From Pegea sp. RAD2-039 (lineage: Eukaryota; Chordata; Thaliacea; Salpida; Salpidae), in assembly GCA_034620365.1 (NCBI GenBank), contig JAQGEQ010000084.1, positions 1,178,001 through 1,242,000 on the forward strand: a stretch of DNA of 64,000 bases, written 5' to 3'. Position 1 is the first letter of the stretch; every line of letters starts with the position of its first letter. The position numbers and the translations under genes are program-made. The notes under the pieces are model-generated. The model saw only the letters and a list, made by a program, of their open reading frames with translations, did no database searches and had not been told where the DNA came from. This document shows, piece by piece, positions 37,101-48,556 of the stretch.

Positions 37101-40100
37101 AAAGAATATTGATTGAAAGGTAACGCTTCTGGTTCACTCGTCCGAAATATTTATCAAAAGACAAAGCAGCGCAGTAGAAACACATTTTCTATTTTCAAGT
37201 AGAGCCGGAAATAAATGCAGCAAATACAATGAACCTCTTCACCGGCTTGTGTATTAACAAGTTCAGCCATCACCATATCTTGACATCTACGGATGTATCC
37301 TTTGTCTGATTTGACGATGGCTTGAAGGAACTTTAAATATTCCGTCTGCCTCCCATGTGTCTCTATCAAACGGTAGAAAATAAAATTCAATTTTATTTGA
37401 TAAAGTTTTTTTCAATCGATATTTTATTTGATGAAATAAATATAGAAAAAAATATAAATAAAATAAAAGTTTGAACAATTACCGATGCAATGAACAAAAT
37501 GCTGGATGACATTATGTGTAACTTCATTACATAGCAACATGTTGTCTTGGAAAATTGCTTGAGTTGTTTGTGCTTCAAGTAACTATAAATATTTCTCTTC
37601 TAAATTTTACTCAGAGGAATCTTATCACAACTTACGCCAGGAGTGAGAAATAAACTGAGATTTTTGTGTAGAAGCGACTGGTTTTGTGGATTGTTTTTAC
37701 AGAAAACTTGTAAAAATGTGTGAGCTAGTTTCATGATATTTTGCATTGGAATATCTTGATTTTTTTCATAAGATATCTGTAAGAAATTGTAATTTAGCAT
37801 GTAAGATGTAGAAATCAGATGAAGTGACTTGTAAGAGATCAAGAACTGCAGAGTGAGCTCCCATGTTTCTCAGAAGACGTTGTTGTTCCCTTCTCGCTTT
37901 CCCGTTTTTACACAAACTGATAAATTTTTCAAGAATCTGAAATCATTTAGATAAGAAATAGGAATTGATGAAGTATTTACTGACTTGTTCGATCTTATGA
38001 TAATTATCAGAAGATGAGGAGCTGATAGTTTTACAGGAATCATTTCCTAACTGATTTTCACTTCCTTTTTGGCTCAACGACTGAAAACCAACATTTTTTT
38101 CATTAGTTTTAAATTAGATGTTTTTATCACAAATCCACTTAAGCTCGATGAAATTGGAAATTGTTCAATTCAGAAGTGAACGAAAACAGCATTTATCAAG
38201 CACCAAACTTCGATGACGTCAATATTTTCAATATTTGTTCCAAATAACTCACCGGTAACGAACTGATGACGGAGCTTTCGCGCCTGGTCAATTGACGACT
38301 TTTCCAAACCCACAATTCACTTTTTTCAGTTAGCAGCCTCAAATGATCCAAATTCGATTTGACTTCTTTGTAATTTTCATGCTCAGTTTTAGTTACAAGA
38401 AGTTGAACCTATCAGAAAATAGTATAAGCGTGCAAGCCTATGATTGGACGATTTTCACGTTTTTAAATGCTTGAAGAACTTCCTGACGTTGACTGAAGTG
38501 ACGGAAGAGCAACTGAAGAGCCCCAGACACCAGTGGGGGATAATCATGCATCACTAGATGTAGAAGAACTCGAAGAAACATTCTTCCACCATCTCCATCA
38601 AGATCAAGTCCATTATTCTCCAAAGAACCTTCAAAGATTCGTTCAGCGTCCATAGCAATCGATGAATGCTTCATTCCGGTTACTATGAAAGACGATGACG
38701 TTACAAACAGCTCAAGTAAGTATCGATGTTCATCACTTCTCTCATTTGCATCTGTGTCTTTACGATTGATGCAGGACACTTCCTCTCTTTTTACCGTCTC
38801 ATCATACTCTTTCTTGTAGATAGTCAGAAGACTTGAGATTCGATAATCGAGTCGAACATCAAGTATAAACTGCAAACGATAAATATTTACATAAACGCGC
38901 GACAGATGCGATGATGACGTCATAAACAGATCGCTTTCAAACCAAACAGCAACAGTTGGTAACTTGTTGTTTACTGACATGTAGGATTTCGATGATTTTT
39001 AATTTTGTCTCGAGAACAAATTCATCGTGATCATTGTTCATCAGGACCCCATCTTCTTCACTTTGTGCTTCGATAGTAGCTCCTCCTCCAATTGCCATGG
39101 TGCTGACCAACATGTTGATGTTACCAACACCTTGACTAATCGTATCTGGCACTACACCAAAAAGTTTCATTGTAAAATCTTATCTTGAAAATTTGTTTGT
39201 GAAAATAATTTGATAATTGAATAAATCTTTTATATAATCTTCAAATTATTCACAAAATTTATTTATCTCTGATACCAAGTAAATCAGTTTATATCTTAAA
39301 CTGTCACCCCCGAAGACCAGAGAAAGTATAAAGTTACTAACCATATGAAGATGGTAAAAGTTACTAACCATATGAAGATGGTAAAAGTTACTAACCATAT
39401 GAAGATGGTAAAAGTTACTAACCATATGAAGATGGTAAAAGTTACTAACCATATGAAGATGGTAAAAGTTACTAACCATATGAAGATGGTAAAAGTTACT
39501 AACCATATGAAGATGGTAAAAGTTACTAACCATATGAAGATGGTAAAAGTTACTAACCATATGAAGATGGTAAAAGTTACTAACCATATGAAGATGGTAA
39601 AAGTTACTAACCATATGAAGATGGTAAAAGTTACTAACCATATGAAGAATAATTGCTGCGACGATTATTAGCATTGACACAATCTAGTATTTGTAGAAGA
39701 GTGTGAGTCAAACGTAATAAATCCGCAAAATTGAAAAATCCAAAATAAATAAGATGTTTTGCCAGGTTGACTACCTGTTTGTAGATAAGAACTTGTAAAA
39801 GAATCCAAGCTACAAACGTCGACTCACTTCAAATGTCAATTTGTTTTCTTTGACATTATTAAACACTGAAGTCTTAGTCACAAGATTACTGAGAAATTTC
39901 TCCACAAACTCCATCGTACCACTAAACTTATCTGTCTTCTTTTTGTGTTTTTCGCTGTTGTCATAACTGCAAAGAAAGAATGTTCAAATTGCAAAGCTTG
40001 AAATCTGTTTCAACACAACAAGTGGTTGATGCAACTTAATTAGTAATTTCACGATTTTTATCAAATACATCAAAATCAGTTGACAATGAGGTAACATAAA

Positions 40101-43100
40101 CAAGTAGACAACAAAATGTTTATAAATCTTTTTGTTAAATGCGATGTTTTACTTTGCAGATACAAGTTTAGCAGCAGTAGATATGAACAACATCAAATAC
40201 TCACATATTGATAATTAATTTTACCTGTCATCAACTGCTGTTGTAGTTGTAGGGTAAGCTCAATATTAAAAAAATATTCATTTCGTGAGTTTGAATAATC
40301 AGAAGAATATTGAACATAAAACACAAGCATTTAAAGACAAACGGACAAGTTGAAACTAATAAAGTAGCAAAAAGTGACGAATAATGTGATACCCTAACAC
40401 AATATTCTACATTGAAATGCTTCTATTTTGTAGAATAGATACAAATGATGGTTTGATTATCAGGTAATTGTAATTATCAAACCAGTTTGAAAGTGAAGGT
40501 TCACTAACTTGTCGATCGTGTTTTGGTTGGTTATCTCCGACCAAAGTCGGGCATATCTGACCGGAATTACTTGTTCCTGAGGATCTCTATCCACATGCAT
40601 ATGCAACATCAACTGAAATCAAACTCTTTAAGAAATTTATCTTATTTTCTGATCTGTAACGAACTTTTACAAACGAAGCGCGCAAGTCGTGAGGCAATGA
40701 TACATCAGACATACAGTTAAGTATGATAGGAACAGTTAGTTCCTCAGAAATTGGATTAATTGCAAGATATTGTCGATCAATACACATCTTGCTGAACAAA
40801 TCCAACTGATGCCTGCAAATCATTCATTAAATGTCTTTCATGATCAATGGAGTTACCTGAAGTAAGCAAGTGTCATGTGGTGTTGCTTGTCGGTCGACTG
40901 CGCCAACTTTTCGATATTTTCTTCAACACAAGAACTTTCTCCATACTTCAAAGCAACTGTCTTCCTTCCACCCTCATTTATCATTCTTGTTTGGAAAAAT
41001 TGTTTAAAAACAAAGTAGGTAGTAAAGATATAGCCACTTACTTCGTTTCAATCAAGACATCTTTGTTTCGGGGCGAAAGAATGATTCTACAAATCAATTC
41101 TTGGGTTTTAGGGATCGCTTGTTTATTTGTCACACACAAGTCAGCTAAATAGTCGAGAAACCTACAAAATAATCACTTTTATTGCTTTGATTGAAATATC
41201 TACAACTACCACTAACCTCGGCTCTTTATTCTTTCTCAGTAGAGACACAAAGGTATCGATCTCAGTTCCAGTGATGTGTTGCTCCAACAACTTCCTGTTA
41301 TTATGAAGTAAAGCTGTGATTGTGTCTTCAGCTAGGATGTCGTGTCCGATTTGTTGTTGCATCAAACCAAATTGTTTGGCGATGTACTCCTACAAGTGTT
41401 GTTAGTAAATTGACAACTTTGAGGGCAACTTACTTGATTTTTGCGATAATCTTTAGTAGAATGACGCAATAATCGATAACAAAGTTTCAACATGTGCTGA
41501 AAATGAGAATTCCGTTTCTCTTTCAGCTCCCCAAGCTCCAGAAGAGGTTGTTGTCCCTCAAAACTCGTAAAAGGAGCCTAGGGGAGGATATTTCAATCAG
41601 AAAAGAAGATAACAGTTTTCTAATCACCCTCAAAATCCGAAACACTTGTTTGAGGATATTTTGTTCTCTCAGAAGCTTCTGTCTTTCCCGGTCAGGGTCA
41701 CCGACTTGTACGTCAAGCGCATCGGTGGCTTCGCGCGGCTTTCGAGACACAAAAAAGATCAAATCTTCCAATAACTTAATGACGAATCTTGAAAGAAATC
41801 AATTAAGTCATATAATGTCCGAAACCTCCCTTCTTCAAACCACCTTCTCTTGTTTAATGTGATCTTCTTCGTCTCGATGCTTCGAGCGGCATCGTTGAGG
41901 ACTTTACTGGAATCGTTGGCGAAATCCAAATCACGAACTTCTTCTGTGTTTACAGTCACAATCGCAAAAGCTTCGCGATCTTCTTTCAAGCGACAAGTTC
42001 CAATCTGAAGTAGTTTGAAATCAGGGTGCTGATTGGTTGATTTAAAAGTGAAGTTGTCACTAGAGATTTTAGTAAGGTGCAAATCAAGAGCCCCCTTTCG
42101 AGTCAAGCTGCAAAAACATCCTAAGGATTCAGTAACTTGCACCGAACCAAGCTGGTGATTTATCAGTGAGGTAGTGAACTCCGAATTTTGTGACTCGTCT
42201 CGGGTAATCCCCTGATATGAATAAGAGGCAGAAACAAAACTTTTCTGATATCTTAATGTGAAGTTGTAGCGGCGGATGTGGCTGGTGAAGCGATATTTAG
42301 CGGATTTTCAGATGGAATTGATGAAGAGTAAATCAGCCGCGTTTGTAAGTTGAAAAGGTCAGCAGTAAACTCAAAAGTTTCAATTGAGGGTCATCTGTGG
42401 TCCTGCCCAGGTAGCTTCGATTGCGAGGAGTCATTTGGCTAGAGGGCGCCATGGAGGGAATCAAGTTTTGAGAGCTTGGGGCAGTTTCTTGTACAATCAA
42501 TTGATGTGGGCAGATGAGGTGATTTACAAATCTGAATAAATCAGTTTTTCAAAACTTTAAAGAACTTCAGTTGTGCTTCTGATTGAAAAAATTCTGTTGA
42601 TGGATTAGAATAATGGTTCATACTCTCAGCATGACAGGTCTATCCTCCTCTTTGTCTATCGGAAGTATAGTTGAATGAACCCAGGTGTCCGTACAAAGAT
42701 GTTTTAATCTAACATAAGAATTCGATCGAACGATTTCATCACTTTTTGTCACTGAGGTTGGATCAATCTCAAATATTGAACTGAAATAAGTGATAATTTT
42801 AGTGATTGAGCAAATAAGGAAACATCAGACTACAAAACCTGACGCTATTACTATCCATAATAGGAACAAGACTATAAGAGATTGAGCCGTCTGATAAAGA
42901 GCCACTTCTACTTTTACCGCTTATACTTGACTCAGCGTCATCATTAACAGTAGAAGCTTCGTTATCAGCCATCTAGAAGCAGATAAAAGACAGTTTTAAG
43001 AGATTAAAAGTTTAGAATTTTACTTTAGCAGATAAATAGCTTCCAGTAGCTAGATGCTTGAAACGGTAGAGGTTGTTCCAGTGACCTGCCCCGCCCTGGC

Positions 43101-46100
43101 ATGGGTCTTTTTGCACAACCTTTTAAACAAACACTTTTATTATTTAAGTTAAGAAAGCAAATAAAGATTTGATTTGACATGTAAGAGAAATTTTGAAAAT
43201 AAAAGTTAAATAAAATAAAAATGTTTTAATTGTTTTATGTAAAAACTAAACTGTGTGTTGAACTATAGATCTTTTAGTTTTGAAAGATATTGAAGCTTGA
43301 AACGAGACATCTAACAATCATCAGTAAACTTCCGAGTTATTAACAAACATTTGACTTTATTGAATAACAAGGAAATAAGAAGCAATGAAAGTTTGATTAT
43401 GTTAAAAAAAATCAATTAAAATACTTCAATTTCCCACAATGCCTTTGAGCTAGTGGCTGAAGTGGCGGACATACGGCCAGTGGTCCGCAGAAAAACCACC
43501 AAGTTCTTCAAATACTCATCACAAGTAAGGAACTTCTCTTGTTCAGCATGAAAAAGACGGACAACATCACCACCTTTCAAAACTTCTTTTCTATCAAAAA
43601 AATGATGATAACTGATCAATTAGTGAGAACTTAGATGAAGAACCTGTCTTCTTCCCACGTCATGAACAACTTGATTTTCCAGCTTGTATTACAACTAACT
43701 GAATTGATTTCATTACAACCAGGATTATCTGCCAGTTGGTAGCGACTCGCATGTAGTGGTTGAGAAGCATTTACTGGCATCAACACTATTCTATCTCCAA
43801 TCATCACCTTTAAAAATTGGATTTTTGGTTTAGGTCAAAAGTGGAAGCAAGCTGAATTAATTATTTATTGTTTTTTTGGTTGCATTAAAAGCAGATAAAT
43901 TCAACGGAAATAGAAAAAGCTGATTAAATTTGGGAAAAAAACTTGTCTTAGTTTGTGACAAGCAAGGTAAAGCCTTACTTATTATTAAACATCAATTTAA
44001 TAAAACTGCAGGAAACGTTGGTGGAGACGTCACTTTTTTAAAAGTAAATACAATTATTTGTAAAAAGAAATATTTTTCAATCGAATTATGAAAAGTTGAA
44101 ACTTTTACTACTTTGCAAGCTTCTGTTGTAGATTTCACATGTAAGTCACTACAATTATTGTAAATGTTGGCTTTTAGCTAAACATAAATTAAAAACTAAA
44201 ATAAAAGTAAGTTACTCATCTAATTATTCAAGCTTTGATAGTACTTTTGCAACTTACGTTGTCACCAGTTGAACGTAGCTTGTAAAACAGTTGAATGTAG
44301 AACCAAGAGCCTTCGTTGCCATCAGGGTCCAGAAAAACCCTCATGGCGTTCTTCTCTAATTGAGCTGGCAATCTTTTATTCACTGTGAGATATCTGCGAT
44401 AAAACAAATAATTAAATAGAGGTTGTGTAGTTGAATCTAAGATTTTGTCTAAAAATCACTAAAATGTTTAAACTATTTTCTGTTGAGCCCAATTTCAAAA
44501 GCAAATAGAAAACGTCGCATGAAGGTAAATAATAAATGAAAAGTTGTATTGAAATAGCGGGTGGTAAAAGTGAAGTTAGTAACAGGTCATGTTGAAATTT
44601 GATAAGTTTCACCATTTAGAAGATAATACAAATGCTTCACGTGAACTCACTTATTTGATTTCATATGAAGTAATTGAACTATGCTCCCATATTTCACAAT
44701 TTGTCCCATTAACTTCTGATTCTCTTTTTGATTTTGTTTTTTCTCCACAGCAGCAGACTCCTTCAGAAGATAATACAAAAATAAATAATAGTTCAAAATG
44801 ACAAGGTTTGAGATGACACAAGTAGTTAGAAATTATTTTTAAGGGGTTATTTGATCAATCTCATGTTAGAAACAAGTTTATCAAAACAAATTGAATTTAT
44901 TTTAAATCAAAAACGATTTAAACATCACAATTGGCAATTTGCATTTAGAAAATCAAGTTTATCATTCATACACATGCAAGTTTCCGAGTTAATCAACTGA
45001 AACTGTTATTTGAAGAAAATAATCATAGAACTACTCCTATCTAATAAGAAATTTTACATTTCAATCTACTTCATGGTAACAAAATAATCTCTAACTTATT
45101 AATAATGATTTCATTTTTATGAATGACAGGCTCTCTTAAAGAATCATCAAATTATTGATTTTCTAAATAATATTGAGAGTTTTAAAATTCTCTATCAAGT
45201 GCCTCCAACAATTTTTAGGAGCATGTCAATCAAAATCACTTTTAGAAGCTGATAGGAATTTACAAGATAAAAAAATACTAATGGCAAGATAAAATCACAT
45301 TTTGAAATGATGTTAAACCCTTTACTACTAATTTGGATTTGGTTATTACAGTAATAACTGATTCCAATTCCAATTGTAACAACAATTATTTGACAACAAT
45401 ATTATTAAAAAGAGTAATCAACACTAACTAAGAAAGCATCAACAACCATTACTCATTTGGTATAAATTAAAAAGCAATTTTACAAATCATGCTATTTGTG
45501 CTTTCATGCTAAAAGATAATGTTTGAACGATGGACTGCAACATGCTTGAACTGTTGCTAGTTAGAAGCTTGTTAGGAGCGACTAATTTGATATTTTGGTT
45601 TATTAAATGAATCAAAAATTTCATTAGATATCTTTTTTCAATTATTCTTTGAACTTTGCAGTTTTATATGTAAAAGAATTGCTTAAGTTTGACATTTTTT
45701 ACATTGTTAATAGAAATATCTTAAATTGTAAAGTTATTTTTTCACAAACCTAATAAGTAACTTACTTTTGTACAAACTAATTAAAGTATTAAAGTTTATT
45801 GATAAAATTTATAACAAAATATTTAAACAAATACATCAATATTAGGTGTAGATAAATAAGATGCTAATATAAATTAGTAATTCATACAACTGAAGGTGTC
45901 TTGAGTGACTAGCAGTTAATTAAAACATATGATTTTTACAAGTCAAAAGAATATTGGCATTTGATTATGAATATTTTTATTTAATGATAAAAAGTATAAA
46001 TATTTATATAAATACCAAAAAGTGTATGAAAAGATATAATTGAAAAATATGAAACAAGCATAGACAAAAATTAGTGAACCTGATCGTTATAAACAAAAAG

Positions 46101-47620
46101 TTAAAACAAATAGATGTGCAAGATGTGACAGACAGACAGAAAGACATTGCAGTGTTCTCACCTTAGCATCAATTCGAAGGTAGGGGTAGGCAGTCTTATA
46201 AAAATAAACTATGAGTTAAAAATAATACCAACAAGTTACAATTTGAAAAGCATTTGATGGTGTGACATAGTTGAATTGGATAAAAGAAATGTTAAAAGAG
46301 TTGGAAATTGAGTAGTTTTATAAAAAAAAGTGAAATGTTTAAAAGAAACAACAAAATATGTGATTGAAAAAAGAATAGTATTTTTTTTGAGTCAGAAGAA
46401 ATCTAAACAAATAAAATTGAAATGTCAATCAGCGTGAAATGTATTTTAAATAAAAAAATGTTTTTTATACAAAGATTTTCAATTGATTATAAAAAGATAA
46501 ACAAAATTTAAAATGATAGTCTAAAGAGTAAGATAGAAATAATGTGTGAAAATGTTAGTATAAAAAACGTCTTAAAAATGTTGTTTATTAGTTTAATTTG
46601 AGAGATTAAAAGATATGAGAATTAGTTCTAACTAAAAAAAACATTCACACAAGATGTTAAGTGGACAGAATTACTAAAAAAATTTAACATAGAATCAATC
46701 ATAGCCAAGATGCTTTTAATGATAGCTTGATATTAAGTTTCGTCTATAAAACTATATTTGGATGAATCACACAAAAATGGTAAATATTTTATAATAAATT
46801 TAATACTAAAAATAGATATGCTAAATATTAACAAATTATTATAAGATATGCTGAGAAAAATCTATTTTACTTTATAACTATACATTTGACTTTGAAAGAT
46901 AATTTTTATCAAAAATAAAGGGAGATATGTCTATTTAAAGTTTAGGAAAGCTTTTTACCATTTTAAAGTTTAATAAAAGTTAAAGAATTTCAAGAAATAA
47001 TAAAAATCATGCAATCTATAAAATGTTGATAGCATAATAAAATTGTTTATGATTTGATGTAAGAGTGACATGCTAAAGAGTTTTTTTAATATTGCAGTAT
47101 TGTTCATCACTCATTTCATTGACTAATAACAAAGTTTTGGTGAAGATAATCAGTAAAAATTTAAATGGTTTTTAAGAATGTAAAGATTTGAAGATTAGAA
47201 GAAATTTGAAATGCAAATAAAGAAAGTATTTACTTGCAAACGTTTCATAATCACTGCATCTGCTATGTGTGTAGACCCTGACTTCATAGTTTTCCAAAAT
47301 TGCTTTTGAGCATTATAACGGTTCATTGGTAGAATCTTAAATAAGCAATCTATAGAATATAAGTAGAAAAGTATTAGGGTTGATTTATATACACCTCATA
47401 CCTCTGAACTTTTTAGGTGGATGTTCCATATTACCAGCTTCTGGTTGAACTACACAACGATCATCAACCAAACTGAAATTATTTAATTAAATTAAAGAAA
47501 TGTAAATTTTTTTAGAAAAACCTACCCTAAGGTTGACATAAAACCACTCACAGTATCAGAACCAGATCCTTCTGCATATAAGGAGACAACATCTCCCAAA
47601 TGAAGAAAGCTTTGAGACAT
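31120..47620 (-). CDS. ITPR: Inositol 1,4,5-trisphosphate receptor, multi-exon
   Basis: A tetrameric ER calcium-release channel. Start ATG at 47620 ([20 protein letters not shown]) and stop TAA at 31120-31122 (ends [10 protein letters not shown]). Landmarks run in family order. Suppressor domain: [34 protein letters not shown], and [18 protein letters not shown] at about 44390. IP3-binding core: [20 protein letters not shown] and [20 protein letters not shown] at 43416-43600, [15 protein letters not shown] near 41680, and DYRKNQ near 41450; the basic ligand contacts look conserved. Regulatory armadillo part: [20 protein letters not shown] near 38500, [20 protein letters not shown] near 36600, [20 protein letters not shown] near 34250 and [19 protein letters not shown] at 33900. 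Channel: transmembrane exons 33290-31600, selectivity filter GGGIGD at 31914-31931, and [16 protein letters not shown] near 31730. Dozens of mostly short introns occur, plus long ones at about 43140-47235 that host a candidate microexon. Confidence 0.96.
32282..32400 (-). repeat. Purine-rich imperfect repeat in an ITPR intron
   Basis: On the plus strand, units of the form agatgaagatgaggat and ggaaagaaac recur. In the transcript they read as pyrimidine-rich CATCTTCATCT, which would act as an extended polypyrimidine tract. It lies in the intron after the TM exon at about 32410-32460. Confidence 0.65.
32741..32866 (-). repeat. 22-bp tandem array running into an ITPR 3' splice site
   Basis: The intron at 32739-32880 (142 nt) is mostly made of about four copies of TTTGATGCCCACCTGGTCAC plus two bases (minus strand). 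The last, diverged copy (GTTGATGTCCGCCTGCTTAC followed by AG) supplies the acceptor for the exon beginning at 32738. One unit is shortened. Flanking exons encode LMILGAIC and [16 protein letters not shown] of the transmembrane region. Confidence 0.82.
39330..39655 (-). repeat. 27-bp minisatellite starting at an ITPR 5' splice site
   Basis: Between 11 and 12 essentially identical 27-bp units lie in tandem. In the transcript orientation each unit contains CTTCATATGGTTAGTAAC, so every unit carries the same exon-end ATG followed by a GTTAGT donor. The first unit overlaps the true exon end (exon encoding [20 protein letters not shown], about 39648-39769), and the array fills most of the intron before the next exon (from about 39178, [14 protein letters not shown]). 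Long open frames on both strands are by-products of the 27-nt period. Confidence 0.9.
46162..46194 (-). CDS. Candidate 33-nt microexon of ITPR
   Basis: In the transcript orientation TTTATTTTTATAAG precedes 33 nt encoding [11 protein letters not shown], followed by GTGAGAAC. The preceding exon (ends MKRLQ near 47236) and the following exon (starts ESAAVEKKQ near 44766) both break between codons. The 33 nt would therefore add 11 residues without a frame change. It stands out as a GC-richer block in 2.5 kb of A+T-rich intron. The insertion point is the variable loop of the suppressor domain, before [10 protein letters not shown]. The join without it also works, so a cassette exon is likely; the alternative is chance. 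Confidence 0.4.
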
Positions 47621-48229
47621 TTTTTACTTAGAATAAACACATATATATCAAAATAACAATCAAACAGGGTTCTTTATACCAAAAACAAAATAGAATTAAT
47701 CTTTATAATTGTTTGATTGATATTAAAAAATATATAATTATAACTATCTCAATATATATTAAGCATAGAAGAAAAATAGTTATATATAAATAAATCATGA
47801 CGAGTGACAAGACTAAACTGTCATTTGTTTTATTAAATAAACAAAAAAATTCTTTAAAAACAAATAATAAACTCTTGTTTCAAAATTAAACACTATATTG
47901 TATTCATCTAACAACAAACTAATAAGCATAAATAAAACAGTTAATATATAAAAGAATGAAATTCAAAACAAAAATACCAAATTAATGAAAATCATTTATT
48001 AAAAACCTTTTAAACTTAACAAAATAAAAACATTTTTTTACAATTAATTTAAAAGAACAACAACAAAAAAAAACAAATCTTACAACAATATTGAAAAACT
48101 AGTCTAGCAACATCCTTTAACCACATATAAATATAGAACACAAAATTGTATACACAGACATATTTCAAATGAACAACAATAATAACAATAAAAGCTTATG
48201 CACCAGCATAGAGGACGGAGAAAAGCCAA
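47621..48229. other. ITPR upstream flank
   Basis: A+T-rich sequence directly before the ITPR start codon, containing the presumed promoter and leader. No TATA box can be singled out because TATATA strings abound. No open frame or RNA gene is seen. Confidence 0.5.
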
Positions 48230-48470
48230 TACATACACATTGTGTGCGTGTTCATAATGTCAATAATATGATATTGAAGGAAGTTTGAAGAAGATTATTC
48301 CAGTAATAAACAATCTCGCCCAATAAAAAATTACTTTGCAAATATTGTGTTTTAAAATCTATCTGATTTATCTAGCATTTCATATAAGGTTTAACGAACG
48401 CTAATATTAAGTATCTGTCGATTTTAGAGCAAACTACTATCTAGCCAAATATATCTTGGCATAACGTATC
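48230..48470 (-). mobile_element. Possible LINE-derived tail behind a tRNA-Ser-like head
   Basis: The minus strand reads NFLLGEIVYYWNNLLQTSF, which resembles the CR1-type ORF2 C terminus (FFSxRVVxxWNxLP). It lies directly 3' of the tRNA-Ser-like sequence at 48477-48556 on the same strand. It is either a composite SINE (tRNA head, LINE tail) or an independent LINE scrap beside a tRNA pseudogene. The similarity is short. Confidence 0.35.
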
Positions 48471-48476
48471 TTCAAA

Positions 48477-48556
48477 GACAAGATAGGATTCGAACCCATG
48501 CGTTTAAACCACAATGGATAAGCGACCGATCGGCTTAACTCCTCGTTTATCTTGTC
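48477..48556 (-). tRNA. tRNA-Ser(GCT)-like sequence, probably a pseudogene or SINE head
   Basis: On the minus strand the ends pair perfectly over seven bases (GACAAGA with TCTTGTC). A perfect B box (GGTTCGAATCC) and a T stem follow, and there is a class II variable arm (TGTG with CGCA around an A/T loop). The anticodon loop TCGCTTA gives GCT (serine). The length, 80 nt, fits tRNA-Ser. Against function, the D stem is broken (AAC where GCC is expected) and the anticodon stem has a C-C mismatch. Confidence 0.6.

Noticed and set aside
39330-39655. Regularly spaced identical units, reminiscent of a CRISPR array
   Set aside because: Units are contiguous without unique spacers and lie in an animal gene intron. 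It is a minisatellite.
39330-39655. TACTAAC (yeast branch-point consensus) in every minisatellite unit
   Set aside because: It is on the plus strand, antisense to the ITPR transcript. The relevant signal in the transcript is the GTTAGT donor.
39246-39680. Long repetitive open frames on both strands (MVSNFYHL and MKMVKVTNH repeats)
   Set aside because: By-products of a 27-nt minisatellite in an ITPR intron; a period divisible by three keeps frames open on both strands.
40448-40488. Small inverted repeat (tggtttgat ... atcaaacca) in an ITPR intron
   Set aside because: Nine-base arms in A+T-rich DNA; no target duplication or second copy. Chance is likely.
48477-48556. Annotating a functional tRNA-Ser
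   Set aside because: D stem broken and anticodon stem mismatched; kept only as a tRNA-like or pseudogene entry.
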